Part shown: one piece after another, positions 1 to 10,627 of the stretch | How the letters are laid out: every line of letters begins with the position of its first letter | How positions within the stretch are numbered: position 1 is the stretch's first letter | NCBI GenBank assembly: GCA_033782935.1 | Contig: JAWQEG010000369.1 | Span: forward strand, 1,121,501 to 1,185,500 | Reading direction: 5' to 3' | DNA: 64,000 bases | Origin: Petrolisthes cinctipes | Lineage: Eukaryota; Arthropoda; Malacostraca; Decapoda; Porcellanidae | Notes under the pieces: model-generated | The model's database searches: none | What the model saw: the letters and a program-made list of their open reading frames with translations, nothing else | Told to the model about the DNA's origin: nothing | Program-made: the position numbers and the translations under genes

Positions 1-1669
1 GCATGTTTATAGCCTATATTTTGAAAATATTCTAGCACTGAGTAGGCATGTACAGATTGCTTCTGGGACCCCAAAATATTGAATTTTCGGGTGTTTTGAG
101 CCTGAATTTGAGATATAAACGGGTACAGAAGATACATGCACATATTGACTTTGGGCGCCAAAAATATCGATTTTCAGCATGTTTTGGGCCTGAATTTTGA
201 AAATACTCTAACACGGAGTAGGCATGTACAGATCGCTTCTGGGACCCCAAAATATCGAATTTTCGGGTGTTTAGGGCCAGAATTTGAGATATAAACGGGT
301 ACAGAAGATGCATGCACATATCGACTTTTGGGCACCTAAAAGATCGATTTTCAGTATGTTTTTGGCCTGTATTTTGAAAATACTTTAACACGGAGTAGGC
401 ATGTACAGATCGCTTCTGGGACCCCTAAATATCGAATTTTCGGGTGTTTTGGGACTGAATTTGAGATATCGACTTTTTGGCACTTAAAAGATCGATTTTT
501 AGCATGTTTTTAGCCTTTATTTTGAAAATGTTCTAGCACTGTACAGATTGCTTCTGGGACCCCAAAATATTGAATTTACGGGTGTTTTGAGCCAGAATTT
601 GAGATATATACGGGTACAGAAGATACATGCACATATTGACTTTGGGTACCAAAAATATCGATTTTCAGCATGTTTTGGGCCTGAATTTTGAAAATACTCT
701 AACACGGAGTAGGCATGTACAGATCGCTTCTGGGACCCCAAAATATCGAATTTTCGGGTGTTTAGGGCCAGAATTTGAGATATAAACGGGTACAGAAGAT
801 GCATGCACATATCGACTTTTGGGCACCTAAAAGATCGATTTTCAGTATGTTTTTGGCCTGTATTTTGAAAATACTCTAACACGGAGTAAGCATGTACAGA
901 TACCTTCTGGGACCTCTAAATATCGAATTTTCGGGTGTTTTGGGACTGAATTTGAGATATCGATTTTTTGGCACCTAAAATGTCGATTTTTAGCATGTTT
1001 TTAGCCTATATTTTGAAAATATTCTAGCACTGTGTATGCATGTACAGATTGCTTCTGGGACCCCAAAATATTGAATTTTCGGGTGTTTTGAGCCTGAATT
1101 TGAGATATAAACGGGTACAGAAGATACATGCACATATTGACTTTGGGCATCTAAAATATCGATGTTCAGCATGTTTTGGGCCTGTATTTTGAAAATACTC
1201 TAACACTGAGTAGGCATGTACAGATTGCTTCTGGGACCCCAAAATATTGAATTTTCGGGTGTTTTGAGCCTGAATTTGAGATATAAACGGGTACAGAAGA
1301 TACATGCACATATTGACTTTGGGCGCTAAAAATATCGATTTTCAGCATGTTTTGGGCCTGAATTTTGAAAATACTCTAACACGGAGTAGGCATGTACAGA
1401 TCGCTTCTGGGACCCCAAAATATCGAATTTTCGGGTGTTTAGGGCCAGAATTTGAGATATAAACGGGTACAGAAGATGCATGCACATATCGACTTTTGGG
1501 CACCTAAAAGATCGATTTTTAGTATGTTTTTGGCCTGTATTTTGAAAATACTCTAACACTGAGTACGCATGTACAGATCGCTTCTGGGACCCCTAAATAT
1601 CGAATTTTCGGGTGTTTTGGGACTGAATTTGAGATATCGACTTTTTGGCACCTAAAAGATCGATTTTTA
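1..1669 (+). repeat. HOR block, units 501, 491 and 677 bp; first copy of a 3997-bp-offset duplication
   Basis: Units start at 1, 502 and 993. The first opens with the unusual GCATGTTTATAGCC. The second has the 10-bp A deletion and GCCTTTATTTTG. The third is a tetramer (176+176+177+148) whose second monomer starts like B and ends like A. The same series, with the same private variants, recurs at 3998-5666. Differences seen include GAAAATGTTC against GAAAATATTC (531/4528) and GGGACCCC against GGGAACCC (about 1590/5587). Confidence 0.85.
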
Positions 1670-2995
1670 GCATGTTTTTAGCCTATATTTTGAAAATATT
1701 CTAGCACTGAGTAGGCATGTACAGATTGCTTCTGGGACCCCAAAATATTAAATTTTCGGGTGTTTTGAGCCTGAATTTGAGATATAAACGGGTACAGAAG
1801 ATACATGCACATATTGACTTTGGGCATCTAAAATATCGATTTTCTGCATGTTTTGGGCCTGTATTTTGAAAATTCTCTAACACTGAGTAGGCAAGTACAG
1901 ATTGCTTCTGGGACCCCAAAATATTGAATTTTCGGGTGTTTTGAGCCTGAATTTGAGATATAAACGGGTACTGAAGATGCATGCACATATCGACTTTTGT
2001 GCACCTAAAAGATCGATTTTCAGTATGTTTTGAGCATGTATTTTGAAAATACTCTAACACGGAGTAGGCATGTACAGATCGCTTCTGGGACCACTAAATA
2101 TCGAATTTTCGGGTGTTTTGGGACTGAATTTGAGATATCGACTTTTTGGCACCTAAAAGATCGATTTTTAGCATGTTTTTAGCCTATATTTTGAAAATAT
2201 TCTAGCACTGAGTAGGCATGTACAGATTGCTTTTAGGACCCCAAAATATTGAATTTTCGGGTGTTTTGAGCCAGAATTTGAGATATAAACGGGTACAGAA
2301 GATGCATGCACATATCGACTTTTGGGCAACTAAAAGATCGATTTTCAGTATGTTTTTGGCATGTATTTTGAAAATACTCTAACACGGAGTAGGCATGTAC
2401 AGATACCTTCTGGGACCTCTAAATATCGAATTTTCGGGTGTTTTGGGTCTGAATTTAAGATATCGATTTTTTGGCACCTAAAATGTCGATTTTTAGCATG
2501 TTTTTAGCCTATATTTTGAAAATATTCTAGCACTGTGTAGGCATGTACAGATTGCTTCTGGGACCCCAAAATATTGAATTTTCGGGTGTTTTGAGCCTGA
2601 ATTTGAGATATAAACGGGTACAGAAGATACATGCACATATTGACTTTGGGCATCTAAAATATCGATTTTCAGCATGTTTTGGGCCTGTATTTTGAAAATA
2701 CTCTAACACGGAGTAGGCATGTACAGATCGCTTCTGGGACCCCAAAATATCGAATTTTCGGGTGTTTAGGGCCAGAATTTGAGATATAAACGGGTACAGA
2801 AGATACATGCACATATTGACTTTGGGCATCTAAAATATCGATTTTCAGCATGTTTTCGGCCTGTATTTTGAAAATACTCTAACACGGAGTAGGCATGTAC
2901 AGATACCTTCTGGGACCTCTAAATATCGAATTTTCGGGTGTTTTGGGTCTGAATTTAAGATATCGATTTTTTGGCACCTAAAATGTCGATTTTTA

Positions 2996-3171
2996 GCATG
3001 TTTTTAGCCTATATTTTGAAAATATTCTAGCACTGTGTAGGCATGTACAGATTGCTTCTGGGACCCCAAAATATTGAATTTTCGGGTGTTTTGAGCCTGA
3101 ATTTGAGATATAAACGGGTACAGAAGATACATGCACATATTGACTTTGGGCATCTAAAATATCGATTTTCA
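2996..3171 (+). repeat. Reference monomer A (176 bp)
   Basis: First monomer of the 501-bp unit. Its marks are TTTTTAGCCTATATT near the start, GAAAATATTCTAGCACTG, ATTGCTTCTGGGACCCC, AAAATATTGAATTTTCGG, TTTTGAGCCTGAATTT, ATACATGCACATATTGAC, and an end of either GGGCATCTAAAATATCG or GGGCACCAAAAATATCG. At three sites A reads TG where B reads CG. It contains the dyad ATATTTT-G-AAAATAT. A recurrent variant lacks 10 bp (GCACTGTACAG in place of the longer GCACTG-GTAGGCATG-TACAG form), giving 166 bp. Confidence 0.93.
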
Positions 3172-3243
3172 GCATGTTTTGGGCCTGTATTTTGAAAATA
3201 CTCTAACACGGAGTAGGCATGTACAGATCGCTTCTGGGACCCC
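3156..3243 (+). repeat. Half-unit H1 (88 bp) of a full monomer
   Basis: Runs from AAAATATCGATTTTC to CTTCTGGGACCCC. It aligns with the following half (3244-3332) at about two thirds of positions by a hand alignment with two or three one-base gaps. Shared blocks are AAAATATCGA/TTTTC, TGTTT-GGGCC, GAATTT, GCATG-ACA, ATCG and the final GGG-CC. This suggests that the ~176-bp monomer is an old dimer of an ~88-bp unit. Confidence 0.75.
3190..3204. other. Conserved dyad GTATTTT-G-AAAATAC (example)
   Basis: Seven-base arms around a central G in most B and C monomers. In A monomers the same position reads ATATTTT-G-AAAATAT (example 3012-3026), so the outer pair changes from G-C to A-T on both arms. 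Some B monomers (CTGAATTTTG) have one mismatch. It could form a small cruciform or be a protein site; neither can be shown here. Confidence 0.7.
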
Positions 3244-3332
3244 AAAATATCGAATTTTCGGGTGTTTAGGGCCAGAATTTGGGATATAAACGGGTACAGA
3301 AGATGCATGCACATATCGACTTTTGGGCACCT
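3244..3332 (+). repeat. Half-unit H2 (89 bp) of a full monomer
   Basis: Runs from AAAATATCGAATTTTCGG to CTTTTGGGCACCT and is the diverged partner of H1. The 29-bp deletion that defines monomer C lies entirely inside H2 (between GAGATAT and CGACTTTT). C is therefore a complete H1 plus a shortened H2. Confidence 0.75.
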
Positions 3333-3348
3333 AAAAGATCGATTTTCA

Positions 3349-3496
3349 GTATGTTTTTGGCCTGTATTTTGAAAATACTCTAACACGGAGTAAGCATGTA
3401 CAGATACCTTCTGGGACCTCTAAATATCGAATTTTCGGGTGTTTTGGGACTGAATTTGAGATATCGATTTTTTGGCACCTAAAATGTCGATTTTTA
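3349..3496 (+). repeat. Reference monomer C (148 bp, 29-bp deleted B-like monomer)
   Basis: Third monomer. It aligns to B throughout except that the 29 bp after GAATTTGAGATAT are missing, so the sequence runs GAGATATCGA. In B the missing block is bracketed by ATAT direct repeats, which fits deletion between short repeats. Two linked haplotypes occur. C-alpha has GATACCTTCTGGGACCTCT, then TCGATTTTTTGGCACC and AAAATGTCG. C-beta has GATCGCTTCTGGGACCCCT, then TCGACTTTTTGGCACC and AAAAGATCG. Confidence 0.92.
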
Positions 3497-3997
3497 GCAT
3501 GTTTTTAGCCTATATTTTGAAAATATTCTAGCACTGTCTAGGCATGTACAGATTGCTTCTGGGACCCCAAAATATTGAATTTTCGGGTGTTTTGAGCCTG
3601 AATTTGAGATATAAACGGGTACAGAAGATACATGCACATATTGACTTTGGGCATCTAAAATATCGATTTTCAGCATGTTTTGGGCCTGAATTTTGAAAAA
3701 AATCTAACACTGAGTAGGCATGTACAGATTGCTTCTGGGACCCCAAAAAATTGAATTTTCGTGTGTTTTGAGCCTGAATTTGAGATATAAACGGGTACTG
3801 AAGATGCATGCACATATCGACTTTTGTGCACCTAAAAGATCGATTTTCAGTATGTTTTGAGCATGTATTTTGAAAATACTCTAACACGGAGTAGGCATGT
3901 ACAGATCGCTTCTGGGACCCCTAAATATCGAATTTTCGGGTGTTTTGGGACTGAATTTGAGATATCGACTTTTTGGCACCTAAAATATCGATTTTCA

Positions 3998-5666
3998 GCA
4001 TGTTTATAGCCTATATTTTGAAAATATTCTAGCACTGAGTAGGCATGTACAGATTGCTTCTGGGACCCCAAAATATTGAATTTTCGGGTGTTTTGAGCCT
4101 GAATTTGAGATATAAACGGGTACAGAAGATACATGCACATATTGACTTTGGGCGCCAAAAATATCGATTTTCAGCATGTTTTGGGCCTGAATTTTGAAAA
4201 TACTCTAACACGGAGTAGGCATGTACAGATCGCTTCTGGGACCCCAAAATATCGAATTTTCGGGTGTTTAGGGCCAGAATTTGAGATATAAACGGGTACA
4301 GAAGATGCATGCACATATCGACTTTTGGGCACCTAAAAGATCGATTTTCAGTATGTTTTTGGCCTGTATTTTGAAAATACTTTAACACGGAGTAGGCATG
4401 TACAGATCGCTTCTGGGACCCCTAAATATCGAATTTTCGGGTGTTTTGGGACTGAATTTGAGATATCGACTTTTTGGCACTTAAAAGATCGATTTTTAGC
4501 ATGTTTTTAGCCTTTATTTTGAAAATATTCTAGCACTGTACAGATTGCTTCTGGGACCCCAAAATATTGAATTTACGGGTGTTTTGAGCCAGAATTTGAG
4601 ATATATACGGGTACAGAAGATACATGCACATATTGACTTTGGGTACCAAAAATATCGATTTTCAGCATGTTTTGGGCCTGAATTTTGAAAATACTCTAAC
4701 ACGGAGTAGGCATGTACAGATCGCTTCTGGGACCCCAAAATATCGAATTTTCGGGTGTTTAGGGCCAGAATTTGAGATATAAACGGGTACAGAAGATGCA
4801 TGCACATATCGACTTTTGGGCACCTAAAAGATCGATTTTCAGTATGTTTTTGGCCTGTATTTTGAAAATACTCTAACACGGAGTAAGCATGTACAGATAC
4901 CTTCTGGGACCTCTAAATATCGAATTTTCGGGTGTTTTGGGACTGAATTTGAGATATCGATTTTTTGGCACCTAAAATGTCGATTTTTAGCATGTTTTTA
5001 GCCTATATTTTGAAAATATTCTAGCACTGTGTATGCATGTACAGATTGCTTCTGGGACCCCAAAATATTGAATTTTCGGGTGTTTTGAGCCTGAATTTGA
5101 GATATAAACGGGTACAGAAGATACATGCACATATTGACTTTGGGCATCTAAAATATCGATGTTCAGCATGTTTTGGGCCTGTATTTTGAAAATACTCTAA
5201 CACTGAGTAGGCATGTACAGATTGCTTCTGGGACCCCAAAATATTGAATTTTCGGGTGTTTTGAGCCTGAATTTGAGATATAAACGGGTACAGAAGATAC
5301 ATGCACATATTGACTTTGGGCGCTAAAAATATCGATTTTCAGCATGTTTTGGGCCTGAATTTTGAAAATACTCTAACACGGAGTAGGCATGTACAGATCG
5401 CTTCTGGGACCCCAAAATATCGAATTTTCGGGTGTTTAGGGCCAGAATTTGAGATATAAACGGGTACAGAAGATGCATGCACATATCGACTTTTGGGCAC
5501 CTAAAAGATCGATTTTTAGTATGTTTTTGGCCTGTATTTTGAAAATACTCTAACACTGAGTACGCATGTACAGATCGCTTCTGGGAACCCTAAATATCGA
5601 ATTTTCGGGTGTTTTGGGACTGAATTTGAGATATCGACTTTTTGGCACTTAAAAGATCGATTTTTA
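3998..5666 (+). repeat. Second copy of the 1669-bp block, offset 3997 bp
   Basis: Units at 3998 (501), 4499 (491) and 4990 (677) repeat those at 1, 502 and 993 in length and in private variants: GCATGTTTATAGCC, GCCTTTATTTTG, GAATTTACGGG, and GATGTTCAGC before the second monomer of the tetramer. The match ends near 5667, where this copy goes on to a 491-bp unit with the 10-bp deletion while the first copy has a 501-bp unit. The left limit of the duplication may lie outside the window. Confidence 0.85.
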
Positions 5667-8600
5667 GCATGTTTTTAGCCTATATTTTTAAAATATTCTA
5701 GCACTGTACAGATTGCTTCTGAGACCCCAAAATATTGAATTTTCGGGTGTTTTGAGCCTGAATTTGAGATATAAACGGGTACAGAAGATACATGCACATA
5801 TTGACTTTGGGCATCTAAAATATCGATTTTCAGCATGTTTTGGGCCTGTATTTTGAAAATACTCTAACACGGAGTAGGCATGTACAGATCGCTTCTGGGA
5901 CCCCAAAATATCGAATTTTCGGGTGTTTAGGGCCAGAATTTGAGATATAAACGGGTACAGAAGATGCATGCACATATCGACTTTTGGGCACCTAAAAGAT
6001 CGATTTTTAGTATGTTTTTGGCCTGTATTTTGAAAATACTCTAACACGGAGTACGCATGTACAGATCGCTTCTGGGACCCCTAAATATCGAATTTTCGGG
6101 TGTTTTGGGACTGAATTTGAGATATCGACTTTTTGGCACTTAAAAGATCGATTTTTAGCATGTTTTTAGCCTATATATTGAAAATATTCTAGCGCTGTAC
6201 AGATTGCTTCTGGGACCCCAAAATATTGAATTTTCGGGTGTTTTGAGCCTGAATTTGAAATATAAACGGGTACAGAAGATACATGCACATATTGACTTTG
6301 GGCATCTAAAATATCGATTTTCAGCATTTTTTGGGCCTGTATTTTGAAAATACTCTAACACTGAGTAGGCATGTACAGATTGCTTCTGGGACCCCAAAAT
6401 ATTGAATTTTCGGGTGTTTTGAGCTTGAATTTGAGATATAAACGGGTACTGAAGATGCATGCACATATCGACTTTTGTGCACCTAAAAGATCGATTTTCA
6501 GTATGTTTTGAGCATGTATTTTGAAAATACTCTAACACGGAGTAGGCATGTACAGATTGCTTCTGGGACCCCTAAATATCGAATTTTCGGGTGTTTTGGG
6601 ACTGAATTTGAGATATCGACTTTTTGGCACCTAAAAGATCGATTTTCAGCATGTTTTTAGCCTATATTTTGAAAATATTCTAGCACTGAGTAGGCATGTA
6701 CAGATTGCTTCTGGGACCCCAAAATATTGAATTTTCGGGTGTTTTGAGCCTGAATTTGAGATATAAACGGGTACAGAAGATACATGCACATATTGACTTT
6801 GGGCACCAAAAATATCGATTTTCAGCATGTTTTGGGCCTGAATTTTGAAAATACTCTAACACGGAGTAGGCATGTACAGATCGCTTCTGGGACCCCAAAA
6901 TATCGAATTTTCGGGTGTTTAGGGCCAGAATTTGAGATATAAACGGGTACAGAAGATGCATGCACATATCGACTTTTGGGCTCCTAAAAGATCGATTTTC
7001 AGTATGTTTTTGGCCTGTATTTTGAAAATACTCTAACACGGAGTAAGCATGTACAGATACCTTCTGGGACCTCTAAATATCGAATTTTCGGGTGTTTTGG
7101 GACTGAATTTGAGATATCGATTTTTTGGCACCTAAAATGTCGATTTACAGCATGTTTTTAGCCTATATTTTGAAAATATTCTAGCACTGTGTAGGCATGT
7201 ACAGATTGCTTCTGGGACCCCAAAATATTGAATTTTCGGGTGTTTTGAGCCTGAATTTGAGATATAAACGGGTACAGAAGATACATGCACATACTGACTT
7301 TGGGCATCTAAAATATCGATTTTCAGTATGTTTTGAGCATGTAATTTGAAAATACTCTAACACGGATTAGGCATGTACAGATCGCTTCTGGGACCCCAAA
7401 ATATTGAATTTTCGGGTGTTTAGGGCCAGAATTTGAGATATAAACGGGTACAGAAGATGCATGCACATATCGACTTTTGGGCACCTAAGAGATCGATTTT
7501 CAGTATGTTTTTGGCCTGTATTTTGAAAATACTCTAACACGGAGTAGGCATGTACAGATACCTTCTGGGACCTCTAAATATCGAATTTTCGGGTGTTTTG
7601 GGACTGAATTTGAGATATCGATTTTTTGGCACCTAAAATGTCGATTTTTAGCATGTTTTTAGCCTATATTTTGAAAATATTCTAGCACTGTGTAGGCATG
7701 TACAGATTGCTTCTGGGACCCCAAAATATTGAATTTTCGGGTGTTTTGAGCCTGAATTTGAGATATAAACGGGTACTGAAGATGCATGCACATATCGACT
7801 TTTGTGCACCTAAAAGATCGATTTTCAGTATGTTTTGATCATGTATTTTGAAAATACTCTAACACGGAGTAGGCATATACAGATCGATTCTGGGACCCCT
7901 AAATATCGAATTTTCGGGTGTTTTGGGACTGAATTTGAGATATCGACTTTTTGGCACCTAAAAGATCGATTTTCAGCATGTTTTTAGCCTATATTTTGAA
8001 AATATTCTAGCACTTAGTAAGCATGTACAGATTGCTTCTGGGACCCCAAAATATTGAATTTTCGGGTGTTTTGAGCCTGAATTTGAGATATAAACGGGTA
8101 CAGAAGATACATGCACATATTGACTTTGGGCACCAAAAATATCGATTTTCAGCATGTTTTGGGCCTGAATTTTGAAAATACTCTAACACGGGGTAGGCAT
8201 GTACAGATCGCTTCTGGGACCCCAAAATATCGAATTTTCGGGTGTTTAGGGCCAGAATTTGAGATATAAACGGGTACAGAAGATGCATGCACATATCGAC
8301 TTTTGGCACCTAAAAGATCGATTTTCAGTATGTTTTTGGCCTGTATTTTGAAAATACTCTAACACGGAGTAAGCATGTACAGATACCTTCTGGGACCTCT
8401 AAATATCGAATTTTCGGGTGTTTTGGGACTGAATTTGAGATATCGATTTTTTGGCACCTAAAATGTCGATTTTTAGCATGTTTTTAGCCTATATTTTGAA
8501 AATATTCTAGCACTGTGTAGGCATGTACAGATTGCTTCTGGGACCCCAAAATATTGAATTTTCGGGTGTTTTGAGCCTGAATTTGAGATATAAACGGGTA

Positions 8601-10627
8601 CAGAAGATACATGCACATACTGACTTTGGGCATCTAAAATATCGATTTTCAGTATGTTTTGAGCATGTATTTTGAAAATACTCTAACACGGAGTAGGCAT
8701 GTACAGATCGCTTCTGGGACCCCTAAATATCGAATTTTCGGGTGTTTTGGGACTGAATTTGAGATATCGACTTTTTGGCACGTAAAATATTGATTTTTAG
8801 CATGTTTTTAGCCTATATTTTGAAAATATTCTAGCACTGAGTAGGCATGTACAGATTGCTTCTGGGACCCCAAAATATTGAATTTTCGGGTGTTTTGAGC
8901 CTGAATTTGAGATATAAACGGGTACAGAAGATACATGCACATATTGACTTTGGGCACCAAAAATATCGATTTTCAGCATGTTTTGGGCCTGAATTTTGAA
9001 AATACTCTAACACGGAGTAGGCATGTACAGATCGCTTTTGGGACCCCAAAATATCGAATTTTCGGGTGTTTAGGGCCAGAATTTGAGATATAAACGGGTA
9101 CTGAAGATGCATGCACATATCGACTTTTGGGCACCTAAAAGATCGATTTTTAGTATGTTTTTGGCCTGTATTTTGAAAATACTCTAACACGGAGTAGGCA
9201 TGTACAGATACCTTCTGGGACCTCTAAATATCGAATTTTCGGGTGTTTTGGGACTGAATTTGAGATATCGATTTTTTGGCACCTAAAATGTCGATTTTTA
9301 GCATGTTTTTAGCCTATATTTTGAAAATATTCTAGCACTGTGAAGGCATGTACAGATTGCTTCTGGGACCCCAAAATATTGAATTTTCGGGTGTTTTGAG
9401 CCTGAATTTGAGATATAAACGGGTACAGAAGATACATGCACATATTGACTTTGGGCATCTAAAATATCGATTTTCAGCATGTTTTGGGCCTGAATTATGA
9501 AAATACTCTAACACTGAGTAGGCATGTACAGATTGCTTCTGGGACCCAAAAATATTGAATTTTCGGGTGTTTTGATCCTGAATTTGAAATATAAACGGTT
9601 ACTGAAGATGCATGCACATATCGACTTTTGGGCACCTAAAAGATCGATTTTCAGTATGTTTTGAGCCTGTATTTTGAAAATACTCTAACACGGAGTAGGC
9701 ATGTACAGATCGCTTCTGGGACCCCTAAATATTGAATTTTCGGGTGTTTTGGGACTGAATTTGAGATATCGACTTTTTGGCACCTAAAAGATCGATTTTT
9801 AGCATGTTTTTAGCCTATATTTTGAAAATATTCTAGCACTGTGTAGGCATGTACAGATTGCTTCTGGGACCCCAAAATATCGAATTTTCGGGTGTTTTGA
9901 GCCTGAATTTGAGATATAAACGGGTACAGAAGATACATGCACATACTGACTTTGGGCATCTAAAATATTGGTTTTTTAATATGTTTTGAGCATGTATTTT
10001 GAAAATACTCTAACACGGAGTAGGCATGTACAGATCGCTTCTGGGACCCCTAAATATCGAATTTTCGGGTGTTTTGGGACTGAATTTGAGATATCGACTT
10101 TTTGGCACCTAAAAGATCGATTTTTAGCATGTTTTTAGCCTATATTTTGAAAATATTCTAGCCCTGAGTAGGCATGTACAGATTGCTTCTGGGACCCCAA
10201 AATATTGAATTTTCGGGTGTTTTGAGCCTGAATTTGAGATATAAACGGGTACAGAAGATACATGCACATATTGACTTTGGGCACCAAAAATACCGATTTT
10301 TAGCATGTTTTGGGCCTTAATTTTGAAAATACTCTAACACGGAGTAGGCATGTACAGATCGCTTCTGGGACCCCAAAATATCGAATTTTCGGGTGTTTAG
10401 GGCCAGAATTTGAGATATAAACGGGTACTGAAGATGCATGCACATATCGACTTTTGGTCACCTAAAAGATCGATTTTCAGTATGTTTTTGGCCTGTATTT
10501 TGAAAATACTCTAACACGGAGTAGGCTTGTACAGATACCTTCTGGGACCCCAAAATATTGAATTTTCGGGTGTTTTGGGACTGAATTTGAGATATCGATT
10601 TTTTGGCACCTAAAATGTCGATTTTTA
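5667..10627 (+). repeat. HOR block of mixed trimers and dimers
   Basis: Unit starts (length): 5667 (491), 6158 (491), 6649 (501), 7150 (501), 7651 (325), 7976 (500), 8476 (324), 8800 (501), 9301 (501), 9802 (325), 10127 (501). The unit at 9301 carries a lineage mark shared with 10628, 12484, 16765 and 17767: GAATTATGAAAATAC in B and AAACGGTTACTGAAG. The 7976 unit has lost one T in CTTTTGGCACC. No gene is present. Confidence 0.87.

Larger units (their letters stand above)
3172..3348 (+). repeat. Reference monomer B (177 bp)
   Basis: Second monomer of the trimer. It begins GCATGTTTTGGGCCTG and reads GATCGCTTCTGGGACCCC, AAAATATCGAATTTTCGG and CATATCGACTTTTGGGCACC. The extra T in GACTTTTGGG accounts for 177 rather than 176 bp. 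Two subtypes occur. B1 has TTTAGGGCCAGAA and TACAGAAGATGCATG. B2 has TTTTGAGCCTGAA, TACTGAAGATGCATG and usually GACTTTTGTGCACC. The middle of B2 reads like monomer A, so B2 looks like an A/B mosaic. Confidence 0.92.
1670..3997 (+). repeat. HOR block, units 501, 325, 500, 501 and 501 bp
   Basis: Units start at 1670, 2171, 2496, 2996 and 3497. The 325-bp unit at 2171 is a dimer with an A-like front and a B-like end joined to C. The 500-bp unit at 2496 has an A-type end (GACTTTGGG) in its second monomer. The 3497 unit carries private changes such as GAAAAAAATCTAAC and CCCAAAAAATTG in its B monomer. Confidence 0.85.

Noticed and set aside
3244..3270. CENP-B-box-like 17-mer on the minus strand of B (ATTCGATATTTTGGGGT)
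   Set aside because: It matches only 7 of the 9 required core positions (lacks the central A and the C of CGGG). A second 7-of-9 site occurs at TATAAACGGG. Such matches are expected by chance, and A monomers lose the TTCG.
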